A stretch of DNA of 64,000 bases from Staphylotrichum longicolle (Eukaryota > Ascomycota > Sordariomycetes > Sordariales > Chaetomiaceae). Location: NCBI GenBank assembly GCA_019096155.1, contig JAHCVI010000001.1, positions 8,184,001-8,248,000 on the forward strand, written 5' to 3'. Of this stretch, positions 23,491 through 34,241 are shown in pieces. The notes beneath the pieces were generated by a model. It was given only the letters and a program-made list of their open reading frames with translations. It was not told where the DNA came from and made no database searches. Each line of letters starts with the position of its first letter. The first letter of the stretch is position 1. The position numbers and the translations under genes are program-made.

Positions 23491-24405
23491 TCACGCCTCG
23501 GCCATCTCTTCGTCCTCCTCCATCCCCTCATCCCCAAATATATCGCCCATGGTGCCCCCCTCCACCCCGTCCCCACCCACATCCTCCGTCTCAACCTCCA
23601 TCGCATCCGCCCCTCTCCCGTCGCCGTTACCCTGCCCGTCGAGCATCATCTCCTCGTCGTCCTCCTCCTCCTCACTACTCTCCTCCGCGCCCTCCTGGCC
23701 CGCCCACACATCCTTCAGCCCCCACGACACGCCGCTCAGCACGAACCGCTCCCCGGGCAACCGCACCCCCCACTCGCTCGGCATCACCCGCGGCAGCGCG
23801 ACCTTGTTCCTCTCCCGCGCCAGCTCCATCAACCAGTCTTTGCTCGCGCCGCCGCCCCCGCCGCCACCGATCCCCGCGCCGCCGCCGCCGCGGAACTGGA
23901 AGCCCAGGCGGCTCGCGATGGCCAGCTGCACGGCGTTGCTCGAGACGGTCGCGTCGCCGACGTTGACGGGCGCCGCGCCCGAGGCCGCGCTGGGGCGTGC
24001 GCCGGCGTGCGACGTGTAGGGGTCCGCCGAGAGGTGCAGCGCGTCGGAAAGGATGGACGAGGTGTGGCGGTAGGCAAAGTCGAGCAGGAGGAGGGGCACG
24101 CGCTGCTCGAACGAGGTGACGCCCTGCGCGGTGAGGAGGAGCTCGATGGTGCGGGCGTCGCGGGGGCGCGGGGCGGCGGTGGAGGGGTTGGCTGCGCCGG
24201 CGGTTGCTGCTGTTGCTGTTGTTGTGGGTGCTTGGTTGTGGTGGTGTGGTTGTTGGGACGGTTGGCTCTGAGAGGGGGTGGGTTGGGACTGGGTCGGCTG
24301 GGATTGCGGTTGTTGTTGGGTGTTGCTGAGGGTTTGGGAGGATGAGGCGGCTGAGGACGGCGGGACGCCGTTGGGTTGGGGCGCCGCGGCGCCGATTGTG
24401 GACAT
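23491..24405 (-). CDS. taf9: Transcription initiation factor TFIID/SAGA subunit TAF9
   Basis: Histone-fold subunit shared by TFIID and SAGA, pairing with TAF6. Single exon of 304 codons. Residues 1-80 are a low-complexity Gln/Ser/Pro/Thr leader. The histone fold runs from RDARTIELLLTAQGVTSFEQ (about 82-101) through LLLLDFAYRHTSSILSDALHLS to SSNAVQLAIASRLGFQF, interrupted by a Gly-rich insert. The conserved TAF9 tail follows: DWLMELARERNKVALPRVMPSEWGVRLPGERFVLSG. The C-terminus is strongly acidic. The promoter is shared with HIS4 on the other strand (700 bp). Confidence 0.93.
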   Translation of the reverse strand: MSTIGAAAPQPNGVPPSSAASSSQTLSNTQQQPQSQPTQSQPTPSQSQPSQQPHHHNQAPTTTATAATAGAANPSTAAPRPRDARTIELLLTAQGVTSFEQRVPLLLLDFAYRHTSSILSDALHLSADPYTSHAGARPSAASGAAPVNVGDATVSSNAVQLAIASRLGFQFRGGGGAGIGGGGGGGASKDWLMELARERNKVALPRVMPSEWGVRLPGERFVLSGVSWGLKDVWAGQEGAEESSEEEEDDEEMMLDGQGNGDGRGADAMEVETEDVGGDGVEGGTMGDIFGDEGMEEDEEMAEA

Positions 24406-24972
24406 GGTAATGGGATTCGACTTCTTCGACTGGTGTTTTAAGGTGGAAAAGGTCGATGGAGGTCGGAATGAGATAGTGAGGTCGCGATGAGAGGGCGAGG
24501 TCGCGAGAGTTCAATCGCAGCGGATGTTGACGATGGTTTTGTTAAGGAAGCGTGGATGGAGCAAGTCAACGATTTCAAATTGGGTTGGTATTAGTTTTCA
24601 GAAAGAGCCCAGATACAATGGCTGATGGAAAGGAGAATAGGAAGCTGGTGATTCAGTGTTCAAGTGTGTTGCAGTTGAATCGAGCCGCGAATTGGATGGT
24701 CGCGACAGCTCACGCGCAGGTGCCAGGCGTCCGGGTAGGGGCCGACGGGAATGGCTGAATCGGAGACTCAATGATCCGTTGCCTGGTTCAATCTGGGGCG
24801 CACTGACCACCGCTTATTTTGGGACCCCGCCAGCAGAAAAAAAATCCTGGTCTGGTCTGATGTGCAGTCTGTTCGGCGCGGATGTCAGGACACAATGGAG
24901 GGGCAGATCGACCCCACCTCGGACAGGGCGAAAGTGGGTGCCGATACAGGAGTTGAGACTGGAAACTTGCGA

Positions 24973-24979
24973 TGACTCC
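24973..24979 (+). promoter_or_regulatory. GCN4/CPC1-like site upstream of HIS4
   Basis: TGACTCC, one base from the TGACTCA consensus of the cross-pathway control activator, 126 bp before the HIS4 ATG. HIS4 genes are classic targets of this activator. Binding here is inferred. Confidence 0.35.
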
Positions 24980-25029
24980 CTGCCAATTTTCGCCGTGGCA
25001 GCCCGGAACTTGGACAATTGTAGAAAAAA

Positions 25030-25035
25030 GAGTCA
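25030..25035 (-). promoter_or_regulatory. Second GCN4/CPC1-like half site upstream of HIS4
   Basis: TGACTC core on the minus strand (GAGTCA on plus), about 70 bp before the ATG. Together with the site at 24973 it could mediate induction on amino-acid starvation. Confidence 0.3.
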
Positions 25036-25104
25036 CAGCAGGCTGATCACACAGTTTTCACCATTCTCTCTTTTTCCCTGTCGCATTACACTCACTCACA
25101 CACC

Positions 25105-27763
25105 ATGGAGACGACGCTGCCGCTTCCCTTCGTCGTCAGCGTCAATGTGCCGCCGGGACTGGGCGGCGAGAAGGAGGGGCTGAACCGCGAGGAAGTGTCG
25201 TGTCTTGGCTGCGTCTTCTTCGAGGTCGCGCCCCAGACTTTCGACAAGATCCTGCGCTTCCTGGGCCGCCACAACACCGAGTTCCACCCATTCTTTGATG
25301 TGACCCGTCTCGAGTCCCGCGACGACATCGTCACCCTCCTCGACGCCGGCGCCCGCAAGGTCTTTGTCCGCCCCGAACAGCTGCCCGACTTTGCCGAGTT
25401 TGGCTCCCGAGTAGCCCCTATCGTCACTGGCAGCAGCGCCAGCCAGCTGGCCTCTGCGAGCGAGCACGGCCTCCTGGTCTCCGGCTTCGATCAGACAGCC
25501 CCCGAGGCTGCGCAGTTCGTCGAAGACGCCAAGACCAAGAAGATCACGCCCTTCTTCATCAAGCCCGTCCCGGGAACCGACCTGGAGAAGTTCATTGCCC
25601 TCGCCGCCGAGTGCAAGGCTCTCCCCATCCTGCCGTCGACGGGGCTGAGCAGCACCGCCCAGCCCGGCAAGCTTGCCGTCCCCAAGATCCTCGCCACGAA
25701 CTGGAAGTCAGACCGCACCGACGGTTTGATCCCTACGGTCGTTGTCGACGAGCATGACACGGCGCTCGGCCTGGTCTACAGCAGCGAGGAGAGCGTCGGA
25801 GAGGCCCTCAGGACTCAGACAGGCGTCTACCAGAGCCGGAAGCGCGGTTTGTGGTACAAGGGGGCAACATCTGGTGACACACAGGAGCTGGTCCGATTCT
25901 CTCTGGATTGCGACAACGATGCGCTCAAGTTTGTGGTTCGGCAAAAGGGGCGCTTCTGCCACCTGGACCAGTCAGGGTGCTTTGGGGATCTGAGAGGCCT
26001 TGCCAAGCTGGAGCAGACGCTGCTGTCGAGGAAACAGTCGGCGCCAGCTGGCTCCTACACTGCTCGCCTCTTCTCGGACGAGAAGCTGCTGCGCGCCAAG
26101 ATCATGGAGGAGGCCGAGGAGCTGTGCGACGCCAAGACGCCCGAAGAGGTGTCCTTCGAGGCAGCGGACCTCATCTACTTTGCGCTGACGAGGGCCGTGA
26201 GCGCCGGCGTGACGCTGGCCGATATCGAGAAGAGCCTCGACGCCAAGAGCTACAAGGTCAAGCGCAGGACCGGGGATGCCAAGGGGAAGTGGGCGGAGAA
26301 GGAGGGCATCAAGCCTGCGGCGAGTGCTGCTCCTCCTGCCCAGGCCCAAGAGACGCCCAAGGAGGCGGCTCCTGCAAAGATCACCATGAAGGTCTACGAC
26401 ATGGCCAGCACCTCTGCCGAGGAGCTCGACGAGGCTCTGAAGCGGCCATCACAAAAGTCTTCGGAGGCCATCATGAAGATCATCGCCCCCATCATTGACG
26501 ACGTCCGAAAGAACGGCGACAAGGCGGTCCTTGCCTATACTCACAAGTTCGAGAAGGCCACATCACTGACGTCGCCAGTCCTGCGGGCGCCATTCGCAGA
26601 ATCTCTGATGCAGCTTCCGGCTGAGACCATCAAGGCGATCGACGTTTCCTTTGAAAACATCCGCAAGTTCCACGCGGCGCAGAAGGACGAGAAGCCCCTG
26701 CAGGTTGAGACCATGCCTGGTGTCGTCTGCAGCCGCTTCTCGCGCCCCATCGAAGCCGTCGGTCTTTACGTCCCCGGCGGCACTGCGGTGTTGCCCAGCA
26801 CGGCACTCATGCTGGGTGTCCCCGCCATGGTGGCCGGCTGCAAGAAGATTGTGATCGCTTCGCCGCCGCGGGCGGACGGGACCATCACGCCCGAGATTGT
26901 CTACGTCGCCCACAAGGTGGGCGCCGAGTCGATCGTCCTGGCCGGTGGCGCGCAGGCGGTCGCCGCCATGGCGTACGGCACCGAGAGCGTGAGCAAGGTG
27001 GACAAGATCCTGGGCCCTGGCAACCAGTTCGTCACGGCGGCCAAGATGTTTGTCAGCAACGACACCAACGCCGGCGTCGGCATCGACATGCCCGCGGGCC
27101 CGTCCGAAGTCCTGGTCATCGCTGACAAGGACGCCAACCCGGCGTTTGTCGCGTCGGATCTCCTGTCGCAGGCCGAGCACGGCGTCGACAGCCAGGTGGT
27201 CCTCATCGCCGTGGATCTCACCGAGGCCCAGCTGGCGGCCATCGAGGACGAAGTCCACCGCCAGGCGATGGAGCTCCCGCGTGTGGACATTGTGCGTGGC
27301 TCGATCGCCCACTCCCTCACGGTCCGGGTCAAGACCGTGGACGACGCCATGGAGATCAGCAACAAGTACGCGCCGGAGCACCTGATCCTCCAGCTCAAGG
27401 ACGCCGAGAAGGTGGTGGAGAAGGTCATGAACGCCGGCAGCGTCTTCATCGGCGAATGGACGCCCGAGAGCGTGGGCGACTACTCTGCTGGCGTCAACCA
27501 CTCGCTGCGTAAGTGTCTCCCTTCTCGTAGTTTCGCTAAGAATATCACGGGTGCTAACGCACGGTACTGTAGCAACCTACGGCTTCGCCAAGCAGTACTC
27601 GGGCGTCAACCTTGCGTCGTTTGTCAAGCACATCACCAGCTCCAACCTCACGGCCGAGGGGCTGCGGAACGTGGGCGAGGCGGTCATGCAGCTGGCCAAG
27701 GTGGAGGAGCTCGAGGCCCACAGGAGGGCGGTCAGCATCCGGCTGGAGCACATGAACCGGTGA
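25105..27763 (+). CDS. his4: Trifunctional histidine biosynthesis enzyme (PRA-CH, PRA-PH, histidinol dehydrogenase)
   Basis: One polypeptide catalysing three steps of histidine synthesis: PR-AMP cyclohydrolase, PR-ATP pyrophosphatase and histidinol dehydrogenase. Exons 25105-27508 and 27573-27763 (donor GTAAGT, acceptor TGTAG), about 864 aa, intact. The first 220 residues are the fungal N-terminal region. The HisI part has GLWYKGATSGDTQELVRFSLD and CHLDQSGCFG; the HisE part has KIMEEAEELCDA and AADLIYFALTRA; the HisD part starts near residue 430 and carries AVGLYVPGGTAVLPSTALML, ILGPGNQFVTAAKMFVS, DMPAGPSEVLVIAD and LLSQAEHGVDSQV. It is the orthologue of Neurospora his-3. Good splice sites place the last 63 codons (TYGFAKQYSGVN onward) in exon 2. 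Confidence 0.97.
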
Positions 27764-29775
27764 TTTGGGAGGTGTTGGATACTGGTAGAAGCTTGATGAA
27801 TAGATTTCATGATCACAGCCCATTGGTTTTGGTTTTGGTGTGTTGAGAGCTTGTGATTTGGGACGGGGCCGATCTTCGGTTTGCCGTGCCTTGCATGGTG
27901 GGTTTGTTTCGGCTGCCGATCCGGGGGCCGGCCCGGGGCATCGGACGAGACACGGTGATTCCAAATGTCGTGCGACGTGTTTTCCCGTCGGGCTGTGGTT
28001 GTGTAACGGCAGGTATGTGTGTTGTATGGGTGAACTGGTCCACGACCAAGGATGGGGTTGCGCTCTACATGTCCTGGTCCGAGTACCTTCTTAGAATCTC
28101 AAGTTGGCCATCCCCTGACTTGAAGGGTCCAAGGGAACCAGGTCGAGCTGACGCAGTGCTGAGACGGGGCCGGCCAGTTGTGTTCACCCATATGATGGCC
28201 AGAATTATGGCCAGTATCGGGCTGCAATTCGGGTCTTACGGAGGACAGAGTGCATACCGAAGGTAAGGGAAACTAGGTACTTGCACTGTTTTCATCCGAC
28301 CTGCAGCGTTGGACGTAAGATTGTCAGAGGGAAGACCGGATGACGGTTTGCAAGACTGCCGACGTGCAGTTCAGCTCGATGGCGAGGCACAGTTTGGCGG
28401 TGCACGAATGGGGCAGGTGCAGACCCGGTTCAGAGAGAGGCAGCTTTGCGAATACATGTATTCGGCCGCACGGCGCAAGAAGGCGTTGAAGTCGGAGAGG
28501 GGACCCTGAGATGACGTGGGGCAGCGCTGGGAGGCTGTGAGACCCTTGCTGCCAATGCTACCCCACATCTGCCACATGCAAATCGATTCGGAGGGAATGG
28601 GATTGCTTTTCATCTGCTCATCTTCGTCCCCCTGTTCAGCTCCGCCCTGCCAAGCCCCGAGTCGTGTGCACCCCCCAATACCAAGTCTCCTGCTGACGAT
28701 GTTGCTGCGGATCCATTCCTGTCATCCCGTCTTTCGGCAGAGCAGAGCGCATCCATCTCAACTTTTGCAAAGGGCATCTGAACTGGCTTGTCCTACAGTT
28801 TAGCGTTAGCGGGTTGTGTTTCGAGCTTCGCAGCCCAAACTGCCGGGCCATGGGTTGTCCCTTGCGGAGGATCCGGCCGGGGGCAGACACACCAAACCGC
28901 CCCGACTCGGGGTACCTTTGGAGGCTCCACAAGGCCTGCTGCACAATCCTGCATGAAACATGAGTGCCCCCCGGGCCCTGCGTTACGCGAATCACGAAAA
29001 AAAAAGGGAGGGATGGTCAGGCCTCGGGTGCTCGGCACACATCACGACCTGGTTAGTGCCAATGGCAGGAAGGTGTCTATGAGATGGGGAAAGTAAGGGA
29101 GACCGCAGCTCCCGAGATCGACCAGCATCCTAGCAACAGCGAAGGCGGCCTCCGGGGGGAGGGGCTGTCGTCTGTAGGACTGAATCCCGGCCGGGTCATC
29201 CGGGACCGACCAGAGACTGTGATCTGACCATGGATACGCCTGAAATCTGAAAACCGAGTAAGGTAGCTCTGCGCAGGCGTATTCCCGTCCAAACGGTCAC
29301 GGATCACAACCGGCAACCAGCTGAGCCGCTTCTGGGGGTTGGTACACCTGCTTGCCTCTTTTAAACATTCACCCCCTTTCCCTCCCTGGCATTTGTCGGC
29401 TCGATCCATTCAGCCACCCGCGTTGCTTCCCTCCAGTCAAGGCCGTTGAAAAACGCCGCTTGTTGAACCCCGTCCAAACCCCAAAGCCGGGCTTCTCTTG
29501 TTTCCCGTGTTCCGGGGCTTCTTTATTTAATACGAATAATACCCACACCACTCACCTCAGGGTCGATCGTCTGATTCAGACACAACACCACCATCGCGGT
29601 CGTGGACTTGCCACATTTTCTTTGTTCTTGGAGGGAAGCTCCGGGCTCTTGTTTAAAGCTTCATTGCATTCTTTCGTTCATTTGACTTTTTTTTTCTTCC
29701 TTTTTTTGCTGGCACAAGAGCAAAAGTGTCCATGTTTTGTTTTGCCGTTGTTGTTGTCAGGACAAATACATCGTG
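27764..29775. other. 2.0-kb spacer between HIS4 and phospholipase B
   Basis: No gene supported. An A9-type run lies near 28997-29006. The 150 bp before the next ATG are T/C-rich (29670-29712), typical of strongly expressed fungal promoters, preceded by an AT-rich patch TTTATTTAATA near 29520. Confidence 0.55.
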
Positions 29776-31734
29776 ATGCATCTCAACGCCCTTCTTCCGC
29801 TCACTCTCCTCCCTCTTTTCACATCCGCCGAGCCCATCAGGATACCACAACAGGACAATGCATTGATAGTCAGTCCCCGGGCGCGCCCCGACGGACCCAG
29901 CCGCGGCTATGCGCCGGCGCAGGTGCCGTGTCCGAGCGAAAAGCCCACCATCCGGCGCGCCAACACGCTTTCCAAGAGCGAGACGGACTGGCTGGCCAAG
30001 CGCCGTCCGCTCACCGTCGACCCCATGATCCAGTTCCTGAAGCGCGCCAACATCGAGGGCTTCGACGCCGAGGCCTACATCAAGCGCGTCGCTTCGGGCG
30101 TCAAGGACCTGCCCAACATCGGCATCGCCATCTCCGGTGGTGGCTACCGCGCCCTGATGAACGGCGCCGGCTTCGTGGCTGCTGCTGACAGCCGCACTCC
30201 CGGCTCCACGGGCAACGGCGGAATTGGTGGCCTTCTCCAGGCCAGCACCTACCTGGCTGGTCTCTCGGGCGGCGGCTGGCTCGTGAGCAGCATCTACGCC
30301 AACAACTTCTCCAGCGTCGAGGCGCTGAACCACGGCGGCCACACCTGGCAGTTTGCCAACTCCATCTTCAAGGGCCCGGACCGGCCGGGGATCCTCGACA
30401 CGGCGAGGTACTGGCGCGACGTGGCCGAGCAGGTCAGCGACAAGAAGGATGCTGGCTACGAGACGTCCATCACCGATTACTGGGGCCGCGCTCTGTCCTA
30501 CCAGCTGATCAACGCCACGGACGGCGGGCCGTCGTACACCTTCTCCAGCATCGCCGATGACGACGACTTCTCCAACGCCCGCGCCCCCTTCCCGATCCTG
30601 GTCGCCGACGGCCGGGCCCCGGGGGAGAAGATCATCTCGCTCAACGCGACCGTCTACGAGTTCAACCCCTACGAGATGGGGTCCTGGGACCCGACCACCT
30701 TTGGCTTCGCGCCCATGCGGTACCTCGCCTCCAACTTCTCGGGCGGCGTCGTCCCGTCCGACGGCAAGTGCGTCCGCGGCTTCGACTCGGTCAGCTACAT
30801 CTTCGGCACGAGCAGCTCCCTCTTCAACGCCTTCCTGCTGCAAAACATCTCGTCCGTCTCGGGCGTGCCGCAGTTCCTCATCGAGGCCGCCACCAACATC
30901 CTCGAGGGGCTCGACGCCGACAAGGACGACATCGCCCAGTACGTCCCCAACCCCTTCCTGGGCTGGAACAACGCGACCAACCCGTCGGCCGACTCGATCG
31001 AGCTCGACCTGGTCGACGGCGGCATGGACCTGCAAAACATCCCGCTGCACCCGCTCGTCCAGCCCTTCCGCTCCGTCGACGTCATCTTCGCCGTCGACTC
31101 CTCCGCCGACACCACCTACTCGTGGCCCAACGGCACCGCCGTCCGCGCCACCTACGACCGCACCCACGGCGCCATCGCCAACGGCACCCTCTTCCCCCCG
31201 GTCCCAGACGACAAGACCTTCCTGGCCCTCGGCCTCAACGCCCGCCCGACCTTCTTCGGCTGCGACGCGAGCAATTTCACCCTGACCGCCAACCAGACCC
31301 CGCCGCCCCTCGTCGTCTACCTCCCCAACGCGCCCTACACGGCCATGTCCAACGTGACGACCTTCACCTCGTCCTACCCGGACGCCCAGCGCGACGCCAT
31401 CATCCGCAACGGCTACGACGGCGCCACGCAGGGCAACGGCACGCTCGACGCCCAGTGGCGCACCTGCGTCGCGTGCGCCGTGCTGCGCCGCAGCTGGACC
31501 CGCACGGGCACCGCCGTCCCCGCCGCCTGCGCCGCCTGCTTCGAGCGCTACTGTTGGAACGGCACCGTCGTGACCGACGCGCCCATCGTCGGCGGCGGCG
31601 GCGGCGCCGAGTACCAGCCCACGCCCAAGCTCGGGGCGGGGGCGAGCACCGAGGCGTCGGGCGCCGGTGGGCGGCTGGCGGGGTCGCCGTGGGCGTTGGT
31701 GGTGGGTGTTGTTGCGGCGGTTGCGGTGTTGTGA
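29776..31734 (+). CDS. Lysophospholipase / phospholipase B, secreted or GPI-anchored
   Basis: Removes acyl chains from (lyso)phospholipids at the cell surface. The start at 29776 gives a signal peptide (MHLNALLPLTLLPLFTSA); an upstream in-frame ATG at 29737 would spoil it. 652 aa, single exon. The cPLA2-type core is clear: SGGGYR (Ser120-Arg125, oxyanion hole), GLSGGGW with nucleophile Ser164, and the DGG block with catalytic Asp414 (VDGGMDLQNIPLHPL). Family members usually read GLSGGSW; here the second Ser is Gly. Many NXS/T sites suggest heavy glycosylation. The C-terminus is a small-residue hydrophobic tail (GSPWALVVGVVAAVAVL) expected to be exchanged for a GPI anchor. Confidence 0.95.
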   Translation: MHLNALLPLTLLPLFTSAEPIRIPQQDNALIVSPRARPDGPSRGYAPAQVPCPSEKPTIRRANTLSKSETDWLAKRRPLTVDPMIQFLKRANIEGFDAEAYIKRVASGVKDLPNIGIAISGGGYRALMNGAGFVAAADSRTPGSTGNGGIGGLLQASTYLAGLSGGGWLVSSIYANNFSSVEALNHGGHTWQFANSIFKGPDRPGILDTARYWRDVAEQVSDKKDAGYETSITDYWGRALSYQLINATDGGPSYTFSSIADDDDFSNARAPFPILVADGRAPGEKIISLNATVYEFNPYEMGSWDPTTFGFAPMRYLASNFSGGVVPSDGKCVRGFDSVSYIFGTSSSLFNAFLLQNISSVSGVPQFLIEAATNILEGLDADKDDIAQYVPNPFLGWNNATNPSADSIELDLVDGGMDLQNIPLHPLVQPFRSVDVIFAVDSSADTTYSWPNGTAVRATYDRTHGAIANGTLFPPVPDDKTFLALGLNARPTFFGCDASNFTLTANQTPPPLVVYLPNAPYTAMSNVTTFTSSYPDAQRDAIIRNGYDGATQGNGTLDAQWRTCVACAVLRRSWTRTGTAVPAACAACFERYCWNGTVVTDAPIVGGGGGAEYQPTPKLGAGASTEASGAGGRLAGSPWALVVGVVAAVAVL

Positions 31735-32462
31735 AGTGTGTGAGTGAGCAAGGTTGAAGAGGGGAATGGAAAGTGGAGGGGAGGAACTAAAGGGGTGGCG
31801 TTTTTGTGCTTTATTTTCTGAATGTGGTTGTATGTATCATGTTGTAAACTCGTGCATGGGACAGGGAGATAGATACCACTAGATTGGGGATGTCAACTTG
31901 AGCTTCTTTTTTCTCTTTTTAGTCGCCTCTTTCCACCAACTCTTACAGCTCTCGATATTGACCTGCGGCCGAGATGACTCAAACTGATGACGGGTTAGAC
32001 GTTGTAGAGTAATGCTGAGAGTGATAAAAAAAAAACCCAGAAATCGGCCCTCTATTCCGTCTCGCGCACCAGTCGCGCTTTTACATCACACCACGAGTAT
32101 GCTTCTGGCTTCGGCCGCGAGCCCCCCTTTTTGGAAATACAATCTCCCTACGACACTCGCCCGACATCGTTTCACGTCGCACTTGGAAATATATATACGA
32201 CGGGTTAGACGTCAACAGTAGCCTTCTCCGGCCTCCACCCCACTGGCGCCATGAGATATGCGATCGTAGACTCGTCGATGCGGAGCTGAGATTTGAGACT
32301 GCTGGAGATGGAGATGCAAGAGAAACAAACATGACTCCTGGAGTCTATAAAACGTTAGAGGCATTCTATGTCCTTCGACAATGCCGGCGAGAAGCTCGCC
32401 AATATGCCGATTCTAGCAAATCCTAGCAGCGCATCTGCACGGAGATGGCTGCTCAACTGCTT
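31735..32462. other. Intergenic between convergent phospholipase B and the caspase-like gene
   Basis: 3' flanks. There is an A10 run near 32027-32036 and an ATATATATA stretch near 32188-32197. No gene supported. Confidence 0.5.
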
Positions 32463-34241
32463 TCACTGAAACGTATTGCGATAGGGACCTTCCACCCTTG
32501 CTTCTGTGATCCCTGCGGGCATTAAGCGGAGCCATTCGGCCCAGCTGTCCATGTTGAACGAGTCGTCTGCCAGTCGAAACGTTATGCTAAGTTGCGACCC
32601 AGCTGTGGAAGCGCCAGGCGGACCTCCGTGTCGCAATGGAGCCAAGAGAATGGACGGTAGTGCTTTGTTGCTGGAGAGCTGCATGCTCAACGGTGTTGGA
32701 AACCTCGTCATGACCTCCTTCGCCGGTTCCCGTTCTGGTATCATCCTGGAATACGCCGAGAGCAGCTTGGAGTGGAGTTCAGCCGCAGAGAAGGGCTCTC
32801 TAAAGGGCTGGATAGCCCTCATCCGAAGTTCATCGATGAGAGCGCGGGTAAAGACGCTTCGGCCCAGCCGGTCGACGTGATCATCGCCAGCGGATGCAGC
32901 AATCAACTCCAGCATGCCTTCCTGCCGGACCGTCGTGTACGAGGGGTAGTACGCACAGTCCATGAGGAGCAGTGCGTCGGAGCGTGCGTTTTCGAAGCAT
33001 TGCTGAATGCCGGTCCATCGGATGACCGAGGCAGGATCCGCATGCTTGGAACTAGACAAATAGGTAAGCACGGGCCCGCGGAGTCGGATGAGGATCGAGG
33101 CAAGGACACAAACCTGGCGAGAACCGCTTCTCTGTTGCGATCGAGGTAGCTAAATCCGCTGTAGTAAAAGATATTGAGGCAGTCGCGCTGGTTATGGTCC
33201 GCGACAAAATCTGCGACTAGCTGGGATAGCCATAACCAGGGCCTTTTGGACTCCTCCGTGGACACAGGAATCGACGCTTTCTGGACCACATAGTTGTAAT
33301 CCTCACGAAACGTCTTGGCGAGGTCATTGAAAGCAGTCTGTCCTCCCGAATCTTCATCGGCCTGCCACCGCACCAAAAGAACCGAGACATTGGCGTAGCG
33401 GCTGCGGAAGGGGCTGGCCAAGATACGGTCTGCGCTTCCCTGGAGGTCCGCCCTGAAACTGTCAAATCCGGGCAAAGGCGGCATGTTGACGTGCTTGTCT
33501 GGACGAGGACCGGACGGCAGAGGCGTCCGAATGCGTGTCTCGCCCAGGGTCGAGTGGGCATGCTGATGCGACGGCGAGGCGTCCAGCTCCATATCTTGGG
33601 CGTCCTGTGCAAAGGATGGCCTACGATTCATCGGCGCGGGGCTTAACTGGGGCCCGTCTATCGGAGACAGCCCTTGGGACGATGTTTCGTGTGATCGGAA
33701 CCTCCGGGCAGCTTCCTCCCACGTCATATTATGATGATTGGGATGGCACTAGAAGGTGTAAGCCGGAAACCTGCACACTCTAGAGGGGAGGGTCGAGCCT
33801 TACTGCGACTCTCCTCCTGCGACAGTCCGGGCAAGCACCCATCTTCCGTATCAGATGGGCTCGATCGCGCTGAACCGCCGTGAGGGGCCCGGTCCGGCGG
33901 CGGCTGGGCCGCCGTTGAGGCCCCACATTAGTCCCGTCCCTCGCGGAGAAGACGGCATGGGCTGCGAAGGTGGGCGAGGAGGTCACGCTGCTATAGGGAC
34001 TTCCTGGCGTGTCGGCTGTGACTACGGTGAGCGAGGTGGCATCGGTTGCCGCCGTCGAAACCGACGAGTTGGTGTCTTTCCGTGCCGGCGGAGAGGTGCC
34101 ATCAGGCGGCAGGACATGGTTCTCGGCGGCGGGGTCCGAGGCGTCACGATTTCTGGGGCTGAGGGCGGGCAGGAGAGAGACATGGCGAGGGTCGTCACTG
34201 TTGTTGGATGGCACATCAGCCAAGGTGGAAGCCGGATGCAT
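32463..34241 (-). CDS. Degenerate caspase-like protein with N-terminal Cys/His motif
   Basis: Three exons: 34241-33804, 33748-33114 and 33051-32463, with introns of 55 and 62 nt, giving about 553 aa. Residues 1-125 are disordered (Ser/Thr/Pro). Exon 1 ends in IRKMGACPDCRRRRVA and exon 2 opens with CHPNHHNMTWEEAARRF, so a CxxC(6)CHxxHH motif is completed only by splicing. Residues about 235-520 resemble the caspase-fold family common in Sordariomycetes (VSVLLVRWQADEDSGG, RDCLNIFYYSG, DALLLMDC, GMLELIAASAG, SVFTRALIDEL). Where the family has YYxGHG, this protein has YYSGF (Phe345), and where it has DCC it has DCA (389-391), so catalytic His and Cys both appear lost. It is therefore probably a pseudoprotease. 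Function unknown; relation to fungal cell-death signalling is only inference. The start at 34241 is the first Met after an upstream hydrophobic frame segment and could be different. Confidence 0.8.

Larger units (their letters stand above)
24406..25104. promoter_or_regulatory. Divergent promoter region of TAF9 and HIS4
   Basis: 700-bp spacer between two start codons facing away from each other. It contains two TGACTC cores near HIS4 (listed separately) and a CT-rich leader just before the HIS4 ATG. Confidence 0.55.

Noticed and set aside
29653..31167. A 505-codon minus-strand open frame opposite the phospholipase B gene
   Set aside because: It is entirely antisense to an intact gene with a signal peptide, catalytic motifs and family blocks; it has no domain and a composition set by the GC-rich codons of the real gene.
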